DNA of 64,000 nucleotides from the NCBI RefSeq assembly GCF_900168295.1, contig NZ_FVZL01000001.1, positions 892,134-956,133 of the forward strand. Reading direction: 5' to 3'. A model generated the notes under the pieces. The model was not told the DNA's origin and searched no databases. It worked only from the letters and a program-made list of their open reading frames with translations. Positions 26,576-36,545 of the stretch are shown piece by piece. Both the position numbers and the translations under genes were made by a program. Source of the DNA: Arthrobacter sp. P2b (GTDB lineage Bacteria; Actinomycetota; Actinomycetes; Actinomycetales; Micrococcaceae). The first letter of the stretch is position 1. Every line of letters starts with the position of its first letter.

Positions 26576-26665
26576 CGTTGACGTCCGTTCGTGTCGGTGA
26601 GTGGTTGAACTGGTTTCCCCTCCCCCAGCGTAGGGGTGTGAGCCGTATCTCAGAGGTGTGCAAAG

Positions 26666-26685
26666 TGACCTATAGTCATTGGTCA
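26666..26685 (+). promoter_or_regulatory. Inverted repeat and -10 box at the PucR gene start
   Basis: TGACC-N10-GGTCA spans 26666-26685 and contains TATAGT (26671-26676). ATG begins at 26685, about where transcription would start from this -10, so the message may be leaderless. The dyad may be an autoregulatory operator; no good -35 is seen. Confidence 0.4.
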
Positions 26686-28376
26686 TGAGACGCAATGCAC
26701 CAGCCATCAGTGCCCCCGCCGATGATTCGGCCCCTCAGCTGGATGCAGTGACACTGGGACAGTTCCTGGCCGCGCTGCCTCCGGCGGTGGCCGTGGTGCA
26801 CGATGCCGGCAACGGCCACACTCCCCTGCGCTGGGTGGAGCCGAGCGAGCTGGAAGATCCCACGCCGTACCTGCTGGATGGGGAGTTTGTGCTGACCGCC
26901 GGCCTGCCTTTCCGCGGCGGCAGCAATGGAAGGAACGACGGCGGCGGCACCGCCGGCAGTGACCGCGGCAGGAGCCGCGCCAGCGGGGCCGACGCCTACG
27001 TCCGCCGGCTTGTCGCTGCCGGGGTTGCGGCACTGGGGTTCGGCCTGGAACCTTACTACGATGCTGTGCCCGGCGATCTTGTGGCCGCGTGCCGGGAGCA
27101 TGGCCTCACCCTGGTCGAAGTGCCCGCCAGCGTCCCGTTCGCCGCCCTGGGGCTCGAGTTCTCCAAGCTGTTGGAATCCGGCAACGCCCAGGTGTTCAGG
27201 CAGTTGGCAGAAACCAACCGGCACCTGATGCGGGCCGTCCTTTCGGCCCGGCCCGAGCATGAGCTGCTGGCGGCCCTGACCCAGCGGGTTCCGGTGTGGG
27301 CTGTCCTGGCCGGCGCCGACGGAAGGGCGCGCGCCCGGGCGGGTGCCGCCGTCGAACTTTCCGCACTCCAGCCCCTGCTCAAGAGGCTCCTGGCGGGAAG
27401 CGGCCCGCGCGTGGAAACAGAGGCATTCGATATACCCGGCTCGGCGCTGGTGTTCGGCCATCCCCTGCGGAGCAGCAGGGACGCAACGCTCGGCGGCCTG
27501 GTGCTGGGCGCGGACAAGCCGCTCACCCCCGCCCAAAACAACGTGGTCTCCTCTGTGGTTGGCCTGTTGGAACTCCTGGTCCGGCAGCGGACCAGCGGTT
27601 CGCTGGCGCCGAGCCAGCTGGCCACCGCCTTGCTGCTGCACCCCGAAAGCCTGGCCGGGGGCAACAACAGGGAGCTGAACGCCATGAGGGATCTGTTGGC
27701 GCAAAGTGTTTCCGGAACCCGGACCGGGCCGGTCCGGGTGGTGCAGGGCATTCGGACTGATCCTGCAGCTGCCGCCGACGGGCCGGTCCGGGAGCTGCTC
27801 CAGTGGCGGCGGCTGTTCGACACGAAGATGGTGGAGCTGACGGGGTACGGGTTCGCTGCGGTAACGCGGCTGAAGGTGGATGAGCAGCTGCTGGCGGAGG
27901 TGGAGCAGCTGGGCTGGCGGCTCGTGGTCGGGCAGCCCGCGGAACTCCCGGGTCTTGCCGCGGCCTACCGCAGTGCCACGGCGCTGCGCCCCAGGGTCTC
28001 GGCTACCGGCAAGTCTGTGCGGGAAGAGGAACTGACGTGGTCCGTCACTGGCTTACTGGGCGGCGATGCCGGCGCCATGCTGGCCGCCCGGCTCCTGGCA
28101 CCGGTTCTGGACCAGGAGCCCGACCGTCGGGACTCCCAGCTCCAGGTCCTCCGGTCCTGGCTGGCCGCCAACGGTAACTGGGACGCCACGGCAAAGGACC
28201 TGGGCCTGCACCGGAACAGCGTCCGCCGCCAGATCAACGCCTTGGCGGAGCTCCTGGACATGGACCTGGGGCAGGCGTCAGCCCGCGCCGAGTTGTGGAT
28301 TGCCCTGCAGTTTGTCGACGCCGCAGCGCCTTCGGATGAGGTGGCGGGCGGCGGTCAGGCGTCCCAGGACCGGTAG
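26685..28376 (+). CDS. PucR-family transcriptional regulator of the lysine locus
   Basis: Regulator of 563 aa from ATG 26685; a TTG at 26679 is also in frame. The N-terminal PucR domain (VTLGQFLAALPPAVAVV to about residue 170) is followed by a central CdaR-like region. A C-terminal PucR helix-turn-helix ends the protein (LRSWLAANGNWDATAKDLGLHRNSVRRQINALAELL). Such proteins usually sense a nitrogen compound and activate a divergent operon. It is divergent from the permease-davB pair and convergent with davA, overlapping it by 22 bp. Confidence 0.85.
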   Translation: MRRNAPAISAPADDSAPQLDAVTLGQFLAALPPAVAVVHDAGNGHTPLRWVEPSELEDPTPYLLDGEFVLTAGLPFRGGSNGRNDGGGTAGSDRGRSRASGADAYVRRLVAAGVAALGFGLEPYYDAVPGDLVAACREHGLTLVEVPASVPFAALGLEFSKLLESGNAQVFRQLAETNRHLMRAVLSARPEHELLAALTQRVPVWAVLAGADGRARARAGAAVELSALQPLLKRLLAGSGPRVETEAFDIPGSALVFGHPLRSSRDATLGGLVLGADKPLTPAQNNVVSSVVGLLELLVRQRTSGSLAPSQLATALLLHPESLAGGNNRELNAMRDLLAQSVSGTRTGPVRVVQGIRTDPAAAADGPVRELLQWRRLFDTKMVELTGYGFAAVTRLKVDEQLLAEVEQLGWRLVVGQPAELPGLAAAYRSATALRPRVSATGKSVREEELTWSVTGLLGGDAGAMLAARLLAPVLDQEPDRRDSQLQVLRSWLAANGNWDATAKDLGLHRNSVRRQINALAELLDMDLGQASARAELWIALQFVDAAAPSDEVAGGGQASQDR

Positions 28377-29149
28377 AGGTCCGGGCGGCGCTCGGCCAGG
28401 TACGGCACGGTGGTCCGCTCACGCCGGGCGGCATCCGGGTCCACCTCGGCGAAGAGCAGCTCAGGCGCTTCCCCGGCTGCGGCCAGCAGCTTCCCGTCCG
28501 GACCGGCGATCACGCTGCCGCCCAGAAAACGGCAGTCATCCTCAATCCCTGAGTGGTTGGCGTAGGCGATGGTCAGCTGGCTTTCGAGTGCCCTGGCCCG
28601 CAGCAGCACCTGGGGAACGTCGTCGAATCCGTGGGCCAGGGCTGTGGGGACCAGCAGCAGTTCAGCGCCGCCCGCAGCCGCGGCACGCACGGCTTCGGGA
28701 AACTCCACGTCATAACAAATCACCATCGACGTCGGTATCCCATGGAAGTGCACGACAGCGGGGCGTTCCGTTGCCGGAGTAAAGGCTGCCCTTTCATCCG
28801 GGCCAAACAGGTGAACCTTGCCGTAGCTGAACAGGCTACTGCCATCGGTATCCACAAGAGTGGCGCTGATCTGCCAGTCCCCCTCAGGGGTGATGCGGGG
28901 AAGGCTGTACACCAGCGCGATGCTGTTTCGGCGGGCGATGTCCGCGAGCCGTTCGTGGAGCACCGGCAGGAGTGCCGGATCCAGCCCGGCCCGGACGCGG
29001 CGCGGAGCGTATCCCACCGGGAAGAGCTCCGGGGTTACCAGGACTTCAGCGCCGGCCGCTGACGCGGAGCGGGCAGCGGCGTCAATGACGGAACAATTGG
29101 CTTCGGGATCAAGGACCGCGGCGTTCGCCTGCAGGAGTGCCAGCAGCAC
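28355..29149 (-). CDS. davA: Carbon-nitrogen hydrolase, probable 5-aminopentanamidase
   Basis: Nitrilase-superfamily amidase, 264 aa, expected to hydrolyse 5-aminopentanamide to 5-aminovalerate. The Glu-Lys-Cys triad is Glu41 (VTPELF), Lys111 (YGKVHLFG) and Cys145 (VICYDVEFPE). The segments HLFGPDERAAFTPA, IAGPDGKLLAAAG and TVPYLAERRPDLYR resemble Pseudomonas DavA as I recall it. GTG 29149 is preferred over GTG 29158 because GGAAGG sits 8 bases upstream. It is not in the davB transcript but lies just past the regulator. Confidence 0.78.
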   Translation of the reverse strand: MLLALLQANAAVLDPEANCSVIDAAARSASAAGAEVLVTPELFPVGYAPRRVRAGLDPALLPVLHERLADIARRNSIALVYSLPRITPEGDWQISATLVDTDGSSLFSYGKVHLFGPDERAAFTPATERPAVVHFHGIPTSMVICYDVEFPEAVRAAAAGGAELLLVPTALAHGFDDVPQVLLRARALESQLTIAYANHSGIEDDCRFLGGSVIAGPDGKLLAAAGEAPELLFAEVDPDAARRERTTVPYLAERRPDLYRSWDA

Positions 29150-29304
29150 TGCTACCACCTTCCGTCGTTGGGGCGGCCCCTCGCCGGGGCCCTACAACCA
29201 GCGTAGCCAGCGGCCGCGACGCTTTTCGGGGCCATTTGCACCTCACTTGCCGAATAGCTGGCCACATTGTCCCGGCGTCCATCACCGGCCCTGGCATGCC
29301 TTAT

Positions 29305-29345
29305 GCGTTAACTTCTTGACTCCAAGGTGAGCGATAGGGCAATCT
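29305..29345 (+). promoter_or_regulatory. Predicted ROK-gene promoter with shared motif, copy A
   Basis: GCGTTAACTTCTTGAC at 29305-29320 closely matches a 16-mer ahead of the sugar importer. TTGACT (29316-29321) could be a -35 with CAATCT (29340-29345) as a weak -10, 18 bp apart. That would place the transcript start at the ATG, suggesting a leaderless message; no Shine-Dalgarno is visible. Confidence 0.45.
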
Positions 29346-29352
29346 TCTTAGC

Positions 29353-30543
29353 ATGTCCGCAACCCCGCGCTCAACGAGGAGCAAGCCGAAAAATCCCGGT
29401 TCACAGTCCGCCTTGCGGCAGCTGAACCAGCAACGGATTATCGAGACCCTCATGGGCGGACCCTCCACCCAGGCCGAGCTGGCCAGGCAGACGGGACTCT
29501 CCACCGCCACCGTCTCCAACATCGTCAAAATCATGCTGGATTCCGGACTGGCCTCCACCGAACCGATCACCAGCTCGGGCCGGAGGGCACTCAACGTCAG
29601 GCTCAACAGCAACGGGGCGGTGGCTGTGGGAATCGACTTCGGCCGGCGCCACCTCCGGGTGGTGCTGGCTTCCCTGAGCTACCACGTCATTGCGGAGGAA
29701 TCCGTCATGCTCCCCCTCGGCCACCAGGCAGAGGAGGGCATCCAGGCATCGGTGGTCCTGCTGGACAAACTGCTGCGCGAAAGTGGCATTGACCGGTCAG
29801 CCGTGGTGGGTGCCGGCGTCGGAATTCCCGGGCCGATCGACAGGCGGACGGGGACGGTTGCGCAGGGTGCCATCCTTCCTGAGTGGGTGGGGATCAACAT
29901 CCTCCAGTACCTTGAGGAAACCTTGAGAATCCCTGTGTTTATTGACAACGACGCCAACCTGGGCGCGTGGTCCGAGGTGACCTGGGGGCAGCACACCGGG
30001 GTCAGCAACCTGCTGTTTTTAAAGATCGGATCGGGCATCGGTGCGGGCTTGATCCTCAACGGCGCCCCCTACTACGGGAACGTCGGCATCACCGGTGAAA
30101 TCGGCCATGCAACCATCCACGAACAGGGCCTCGTATGCCGATGTGGCAACCGCGGCTGCCTAGAAACCATCGCCTCCACCACCACCATGATCGAACTCCT
30201 CAGCCGCGGCGAGGACCGGCCGCTCACGCCCGCGGACATCGTCAGGAAAGCCCTCAACCGCGACCCCGCCACGCTCCGCGTCGTGGACGATGCTGGCCTG
30301 TCCGTTGGCCGCGCCCTGGGCAACGTGGCCAACCTCATCAACCCTGAAGTGATCGTGGTGGGAGGACCGCTGGCCGGACTCGGCGACCTCCTGCTGGAGC
30401 CCATCCGCCGCGGCCTGGTCAGGCATGCCGTCCCCGTCATCGGGGAGACCACAACACTCACCATGTCCTCCCTGGGAGACCGTGCGGAGGCCCTGGGCGC
30501 TGCGGCCCTGGTCTTCCAGCACGCTGGGATCCGGAAGACCTAG
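29353..30543 (+). CDS. ROK-family (XylR/NagC-like) transcriptional regulator
   Basis: Sugar-responsive repressor of 396 aa. The N-terminal winged helix (STQAELARQTGLSTATVSNIV) is followed by a ROK kinase-like domain with VGIDFGRRHLRVV. The zinc motif uses His252, Cys262, Cys264 and Cys269 in CRCGNRGCLE. The sugar-binding ENDAN-type segment is FIDNDANLG. It precedes and runs parallel to a ChvE/GguAB-type importer, and the two share an upstream motif. It probably represses both in the absence of the sugar. Confidence 0.9.
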   Translation: MSATPRSTRSKPKNPGSQSALRQLNQQRIIETLMGGPSTQAELARQTGLSTATVSNIVKIMLDSGLASTEPITSSGRRALNVRLNSNGAVAVGIDFGRRHLRVVLASLSYHVIAEESVMLPLGHQAEEGIQASVVLLDKLLRESGIDRSAVVGAGVGIPGPIDRRTGTVAQGAILPEWVGINILQYLEETLRIPVFIDNDANLGAWSEVTWGQHTGVSNLLFLKIGSGIGAGLILNGAPYYGNVGITGEIGHATIHEQGLVCRCGNRGCLETIASTTTMIELLSRGEDRPLTPADIVRKALNRDPATLRVVDDAGLSVGRALGNVANLINPEVIVVGGPLAGLGDLLLEPIRRGLVRHAVPVIGETTTLTMSSLGDRAEALGAAALVFQHAGIRKT

Positions 30544-30565
30544 ACCGTTTCGTTATCCAGCAATT

Positions 30566-30615
30566 GCGTTAAAGACTTGACGACAACTGCTGTGATCCAG
30601 TTTACTTTTGGATCA
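30566..30615 (+). promoter_or_regulatory. Predicted sugar-importer promoter with shared motif and operator-like dyad
   Basis: GCGTTAAAGACTTGAC (30566-30581) matches the motif ahead of the ROK gene at 13 of 16 positions. TTGACG (30577-30582) and TTTACT (30601-30606), 18 bp apart, form a plausible promoter. An inverted repeat TGATCCA-N9-TGGATCA (30593-30615) covers the -10, a good position for a repressor. Confidence 0.5.
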
Positions 30616-30674
30616 GACGGCCCTGCGCTTTGCCGGCCGGACAAAGAAGTCATTGCATTGGAGGGTTAGGGCAT

Positions 30675-32237
<1,563 letters not shown>

Positions 32238-32282
32238 CCCTCTGGATCACTCCAGAACCTTCCGGACACAAGGACTGACACC

Positions 32283-33572
32283 ATGAACGCCCTCAAAAAG
32301 CTGTTTGGCGGCAACACCCGCCAATTCGGCATGATCTTCGCCCTGGTTGCACTGATCATCTTCTTCCAGATCGCCACCGACGGCCGCACCCTCACCCCCG
32401 GCAACGTCATCAACCTCTTCAACGGCAACTCCTACATCCTGATCCTGGCCATCGGCATGGTCCTGGTGATTATCGCCGGGCACATCGACCTTTCCGTGGG
32501 TTCCGTGGCCGCGTTCGTGGGGGTCACCGTTGCCCTGGCCATCCGCGACTGGGGCATCCCCTGGTACGCGGGCGTCCTGCTGGGGCTGTTGCTTGGTGCG
32601 CTGATCGGAGCCTGGCAAGGCTGGTGGACGGCGTACGTGGGAATCCCGGCCTTCATCGTGACGCTGGCCGGCATGCTCCTGTTCCGCGGCTTCAACCAGT
32701 TCGTGGGCAAGTCCAACACCATCCCGGTCCCCAACGACTTCCAGTACCTGGGCGCCGGTTACCTCCCCGAGGTGGGACCCGACAGCGGATTCAACAACCT
32801 CACGCTCCTGCTGGGCATCGCCGCCACCGCATTTGTCGTCGTCGGCGAACTCCGCTCCCGGGCACGTGCCAAGGCTCTCGGTGCCGAAGTCCCCGAAATG
32901 TGGGTGACTGCCCTCAAGCTGGTCCTGATCGGCGGCGCCATCCTCTACGCCACATACCTGTTCGCCACCGGCCGCCCGGGCACCTCCTTCCCCATCCCCG
33001 GCCTGATCCTCGCGGTCCTGGTCCTGGTCTACGGCTTTATCTCCTCCCGCACCATCCTCGGCCGGCATGTGTATGCCGTGGGTGGCAACCGCCACGCGGC
33101 CGAACTTTCCGGCGTCCAGTCCAAAAAGGTCAACTTCCTGGTCATGATGAACATGTCCATCCTGGCCGGCCTGGCCGGCATGATCTTCGTCGGCCGCTCC
33201 ACCGCCTCTGGCCCGTTCGACGGCGTCGGCTGGGAACTGGACGCCATCGCCGCAGTCTTCATCGGCGGCGCCGCCGTCACCGGCGGCGTGGGCACCGTAG
33301 TGGGGTCCATCATCGGTGGCCTGGTGATGGCTGTGCTGAACAACGGCCTGCAGCTCCTCGGCATCGGCGCCGACCTCACCCAGATCATCAAGGGCCTCGT
33401 GCTCCTGATCGCCGTTGCCTTCGACGTCTACAACAAGAGCCAAGGCAAAAAGTCGCTCATCGGCATGCTGATGAAGAACATCGGCGGCGGCCGTGCCGGC
33501 GGCGGACCCAGCAACCCGCTTCAGCCCGACGAGACCACCTCCACCAAGGAAGCCATCGCCAGGGAAGCCTGA
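32283..33572 (+). CDS. CUT2 sugar ABC importer permease (GguB/XylH-like)
   Basis: Membrane subunit of 429 aa, with about ten helices and the family motifs AIGMVLVIIAGHIDLSVGS and IFIGGAAVTGGVG. The long insert after residue 150 and the motif GRHVYAVGGNRHAAELSGV are typical of the larger multiple-monosaccharide permeases. It follows the ATPase gene after 45 bp and precedes the binding protein. Confidence 0.92.
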   Translation: MNALKKLFGGNTRQFGMIFALVALIIFFQIATDGRTLTPGNVINLFNGNSYILILAIGMVLVIIAGHIDLSVGSVAAFVGVTVALAIRDWGIPWYAGVLLGLLLGALIGAWQGWWTAYVGIPAFIVTLAGMLLFRGFNQFVGKSNTIPVPNDFQYLGAGYLPEVGPDSGFNNLTLLLGIAATAFVVVGELRSRARAKALGAEVPEMWVTALKLVLIGGAILYATYLFATGRPGTSFPIPGLILAVLVLVYGFISSRTILGRHVYAVGGNRHAAELSGVQSKKVNFLVMMNMSILAGLAGMIFVGRSTASGPFDGVGWELDAIAAVFIGGAAVTGGVGTVVGSIIGGLVMAVLNNGLQLLGIGADLTQIIKGLVLLIAVAFDVYNKSQGKKSLIGMLMKNIGGGRAGGGPSNPLQPDETTSTKEAIAREA

Positions 33573-33622
33573 GCCGTGCAGCCTGAACAGCGTTACACCA
33601 CTACAGAGAAAGAGAACCAACA

Positions 33623-34720
33623 ATGAGAATGTCTGGTAAAGCAGGAAAGGCAGCAGCGGTAGCTGCCATCGCAGCACTGGCGCTGACGGGCTGCGGCCGC
33701 TCCGAGCCCACCACGGGTGGCGGGACCGAAGGCGCCGGCGGGTTCGAACAGGACGCCGCCATCGCCGTCGCACTTCCCCAGAAGACCAGTGAAAACTGGG
33801 TCCTCGCCGAAAAGTTGTTCAATGACGGCCTCAGCGATGCCGGGTTCAAGCCTGACGTCCAGTTCGCCAACGCCGGCGTTTCCGAGCAGCAGAACCAGAT
33901 CAGCGCCATGATCACGAAGAACCCCAAGGTCCTCATCGTGGGCGCTGTCGACGGCACCCAGCTCGGCACGCAGCTGAAGCAGGCCAAGGATGCCGGCGCC
34001 ACCATCATCGCGTACGACCGCCTGCTGCTGAACACCGAGAACGTGGACTACTACGTGGCCTACGACAACTTCAAGGTCGGCGAACTCCAGGGCCAGGCGC
34101 TGCTGGAAGGCCTGCAGGCCAAGAAGCCGAACGGCCCGTACAACATCGAACTGTTCGCCGGTTCGCCTGACGATGCCAACGCAAAGGTCTTCTTCGACGG
34201 TGCCATGAGCGTCCTGAAGCCGAAGATCGACGACGGCACCCTGAAGGTCCTTTCCGGACAGACCAACTTTGAGCAGGCTGTCACCCAGGCCTGGAAGAGC
34301 GAGAACGCACAGCGCCGCGCTGACACGTTGCTCACCGGCAACTACACCAGCGAGCCCCTGGACGGCGTCCTCTCGCCAAACGACACCCTGGCCCGCGCAG
34401 TCCTGACGTCCGTCAAGGCCGCCGGCAAGCCGATCCCGGTGATCACCGGCCAGGACTCCGAAGTAGAGTCGGTCAAGTCGATCCTGGCTGGCGAGCAGTA
34501 CTCCACCATCAACAAGGACACCCGGAAGCTCGTTGAGCACGCCATCACCATGGCGAAGGACCTCCAGGCCGGCAAGGAACTGGAGATCAACGATCCGAAC
34601 TCCTACAACAACGGCGTCAAGACAGTCCCGGCCTACCTGCTGGAGCCGGTCATCGTTACCTCCGCGAACGTGAAGACTGCCTACACCGACGATCCGGTAC
34701 TCGGCCCGATCACCAAGTAG
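33623..34720 (+). CDS. Sugar-binding lipoprotein (ChvE/XylF-like)
   Basis: Extracellular receptor of 365 aa with lipobox ALTGC (Cys24). The mature part shows IAVALPQKTSENWVLAEKLF, LIVGAVDGTQLGTQL and AYDRLLLNTENVDYYV, as in multiple-sugar receptors for xylose, arabinose, glucose or galactose. Placement last in the operon, after the permease, is unusual because the receptor gene often comes first. A GC-rich hairpin follows. Confidence 0.92.
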   Translation: MRMSGKAGKAAAVAAIAALALTGCGRSEPTTGGGTEGAGGFEQDAAIAVALPQKTSENWVLAEKLFNDGLSDAGFKPDVQFANAGVSEQQNQISAMITKNPKVLIVGAVDGTQLGTQLKQAKDAGATIIAYDRLLLNTENVDYYVAYDNFKVGELQGQALLEGLQAKKPNGPYNIELFAGSPDDANAKVFFDGAMSVLKPKIDDGTLKVLSGQTNFEQAVTQAWKSENAQRRADTLLTGNYTSEPLDGVLSPNDTLARAVLTSVKAAGKPIPVITGQDSEVESVKSILAGEQYSTINKDTRKLVEHAITMAKDLQAGKELEINDPNSYNNGVKTVPAYLLEPVIVTSANVKTAYTDDPVLGPITK

Positions 34721-34734
34721 CCAACTCCACGCGA

Positions 34735-34779
34735 GAAGCCCGGTCCCTTTCTGAGCACATCAGTAAGGGACCGGGCTTC
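34735..34779. terminator. Hairpin between the sugar importer and the pectate lyase
   Basis: Perfect 15-bp arms GAAGCCCGGTCCCTT (34735-34749) and AAGGGACCGGGCTTC (34765-34779). It lies between two convergent genes and can serve both, though neither side has a clear T run. Confidence 0.7.
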
Positions 34780-34806
34780 CCTGCGTCTGTTGGAACGTGG
34801 GCGGAA

Positions 34807-36303
34807 TTACCGCTTGACCGTCAGCACACCGGGGCCAGTGAACTGCAGCGCGTGGTTCCGGACTGACTGCGGCGTGGTGAAGGCTTTGTAGCTGTAGGCG
34901 TCCGCGGGGTTCCAGCCGACGTCGGTGGTGAAGTCCCAGCCGGTCCAGTCGGGGGCGGACGTGCCGGAAAGTTCTGCTTCCGCCAGAGCCTCTGCCCGGT
35001 TTTGCTCGAAGGACGCCCGGGCCACCGAGTTCAGGTCCGCATCGGCTCCGTTGAACCAGGAGCCGGTGTCGCTGAAGCGATGCCCGTTGTAGCTGCTCAC
35101 CATGACGGTGGGATCGGCACCGGGTCCGGAGTAATCGAACGCATTGCCCTCAGAGAAGATCCGGGACTCGTATCCCGCGCCAAGGAAGTAGCTGTTCCCG
35201 CCCTGACCTTCACTGACCATGGGGTATTGAGGGTGGTCCGTGCTGCCCACGAAGTAGTTGTTAAGGACGTGGACCTGGCCGAAGCGCACGCGAGGCCCGC
35301 GCTGCTGGATGTTCTCGAAGTGGTTCCCAATGTAGCTGACGCGCAGCTTGCCGCCGTCCTTGTCCACGTGTTCGTCACCGGATCCCAACAGCATGGTTTT
35401 GTCGTGGTTGGCCAGCTTGCTGTTGGAGATGGTCACAAAGTCGGTGCCGTCCTTCAGGTCCAGCAGGCCGTCATGCCGGTTGGCGGGCTTGCCGTTCGGT
35501 CCCAGCGGGGCCTCACTGTCCGGGTACCGGCCGTCGCTGAGCCGGACGTGGTCGATCCAGAGATGGTCGGAGGTCACGGAGGAGACGGCGTCGAAGCGGG
35601 CGTTCCAGGCGCCGTCCCCGTCATCCGGCGACCAGGTGCTGAAGAAGTCCACGGGCGCCTCCACGCTCAGGTTGCGCATCACCACGTTGGTGGCACTCAG
35701 GATGACGATGTTGGCCCCGACAAATCCGGAATCAGCGCCCACGCCGATCAGCGTCGTGTTGCTGGGCAGGCTAACTTCGATCTGCCGCTTCATGTTGTTG
35801 CTGCCGGTCTGGCGCAGCTGGCGCTGCTTTTTGCAGTAGTCAAAGGTCTGGTCGCTCCATACCTTGCCCTCCGGGCCGAAGCAGGACATGTACTTGTGGA
35901 TGTCGTATCCAGCGGCGTAGTCCTGCTCGCCGAGGATGCGGCCGTCCGGTGTCTGGTTCCCGTCAATAGTTCCGTTGATATAGATGATTTTGGCTGCCGT
36001 TGGGTCGCCGTGGTTGGCCAATGCGGCCTTAAGGCCCGCCAGCGTGCTGACCTCGTATCGATTTTCGGCCGGTGCACCTGCCCCGCCGTTCGTGGCGCGT
36101 CCGACGGCGGCCCAGCCGGTGGGTGCAGCATCGTCCGGGCGAATGATGCCTCCGCCGGTAGGGGCAGGGCTGGCAGTTGCGGGAGAGGTGGAGGCCAGGC
36201 CCGCGGCGAGTGCCAGAACAGATGCTGAAGCGGCGATGCCTGCGGTTCGGCGCAGTCTGCCGAAAGTAATAGGGCGTGCGGTAGTAGGAATTTGGGACGT
36301 CAT
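34807..36303 (-). CDS. Secreted pectate lyase, polysaccharide lyase family 1
   Basis: Extracellular calcium-dependent enzyme that cleaves polygalacturonate by beta-elimination, 498 aa. A Tat- or Sec-type signal is present (GRLRRTAGIAASASVLALAA, then ATASPAP). PL1 motifs are SDHLWIDHVRLSDG, the calcium-site run HDGLLDLKDGTDFVTISNS and the catalytic Arg segment RGPRVRFGQVHVLNNYF. ATG 36303 is preferred to ATG 36321 because it keeps a purine-rich leader upstream. Convergence with the sugar importer suggests both take part in plant-polymer use. Confidence 0.92.
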   Translation of the reverse strand: MTSQIPTTARPITFGRLRRTAGIAASASVLALAAGLASTSPATASPAPTGGGIIRPDDAAPTGWAAVGRATNGGAGAPAENRYEVSTLAGLKAALANHGDPTAAKIIYINGTIDGNQTPDGRILGEQDYAAGYDIHKYMSCFGPEGKVWSDQTFDYCKKQRQLRQTGSNNMKRQIEVSLPSNTTLIGVGADSGFVGANIVILSATNVVMRNLSVEAPVDFFSTWSPDDGDGAWNARFDAVSSVTSDHLWIDHVRLSDGRYPDSEAPLGPNGKPANRHDGLLDLKDGTDFVTISNSKLANHDKTMLLGSGDEHVDKDGGKLRVSYIGNHFENIQQRGPRVRFGQVHVLNNYFVGSTDHPQYPMVSEGQGGNSYFLGAGYESRIFSEGNAFDYSGPGADPTVMVSSYNGHRFSDTGSWFNGADADLNSVARASFEQNRAEALAEAELSGTSAPDWTGWDFTTDVGWNPADAYSYKAFTTPQSVRNHALQFTGPGVLTVKR

Positions 36304-36545
36304 TGGCCTTTTTTCCGGCATGCCAAACAGCTCACATGCCTCGGTTGGTTCGGATAAAGGGGGAAGACCTTTCCTTCGAGAAAGCGGTTTCTAGAAGTCA
36401 CTTAATACTTACGCGCCGTGTGACTGGGCTGTCAAGAGTTCTTCACAGCTCAAACACAGCTTGGACCGGTTCCCTGCACAGGGTGAAGCACAACTGTGGA
36501 CCTGAAGCCGGCCTCCCGGGTTGGCACCGGAATCATAGGAGTAAC

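Noticed and set aside
32247-33773. 508-codon minus-strand frame under the sugar permease
   Set aside because: Low-complexity His/Asp/Gly-rich shadow of the permease and receptor genes, with no recognisable protein features.
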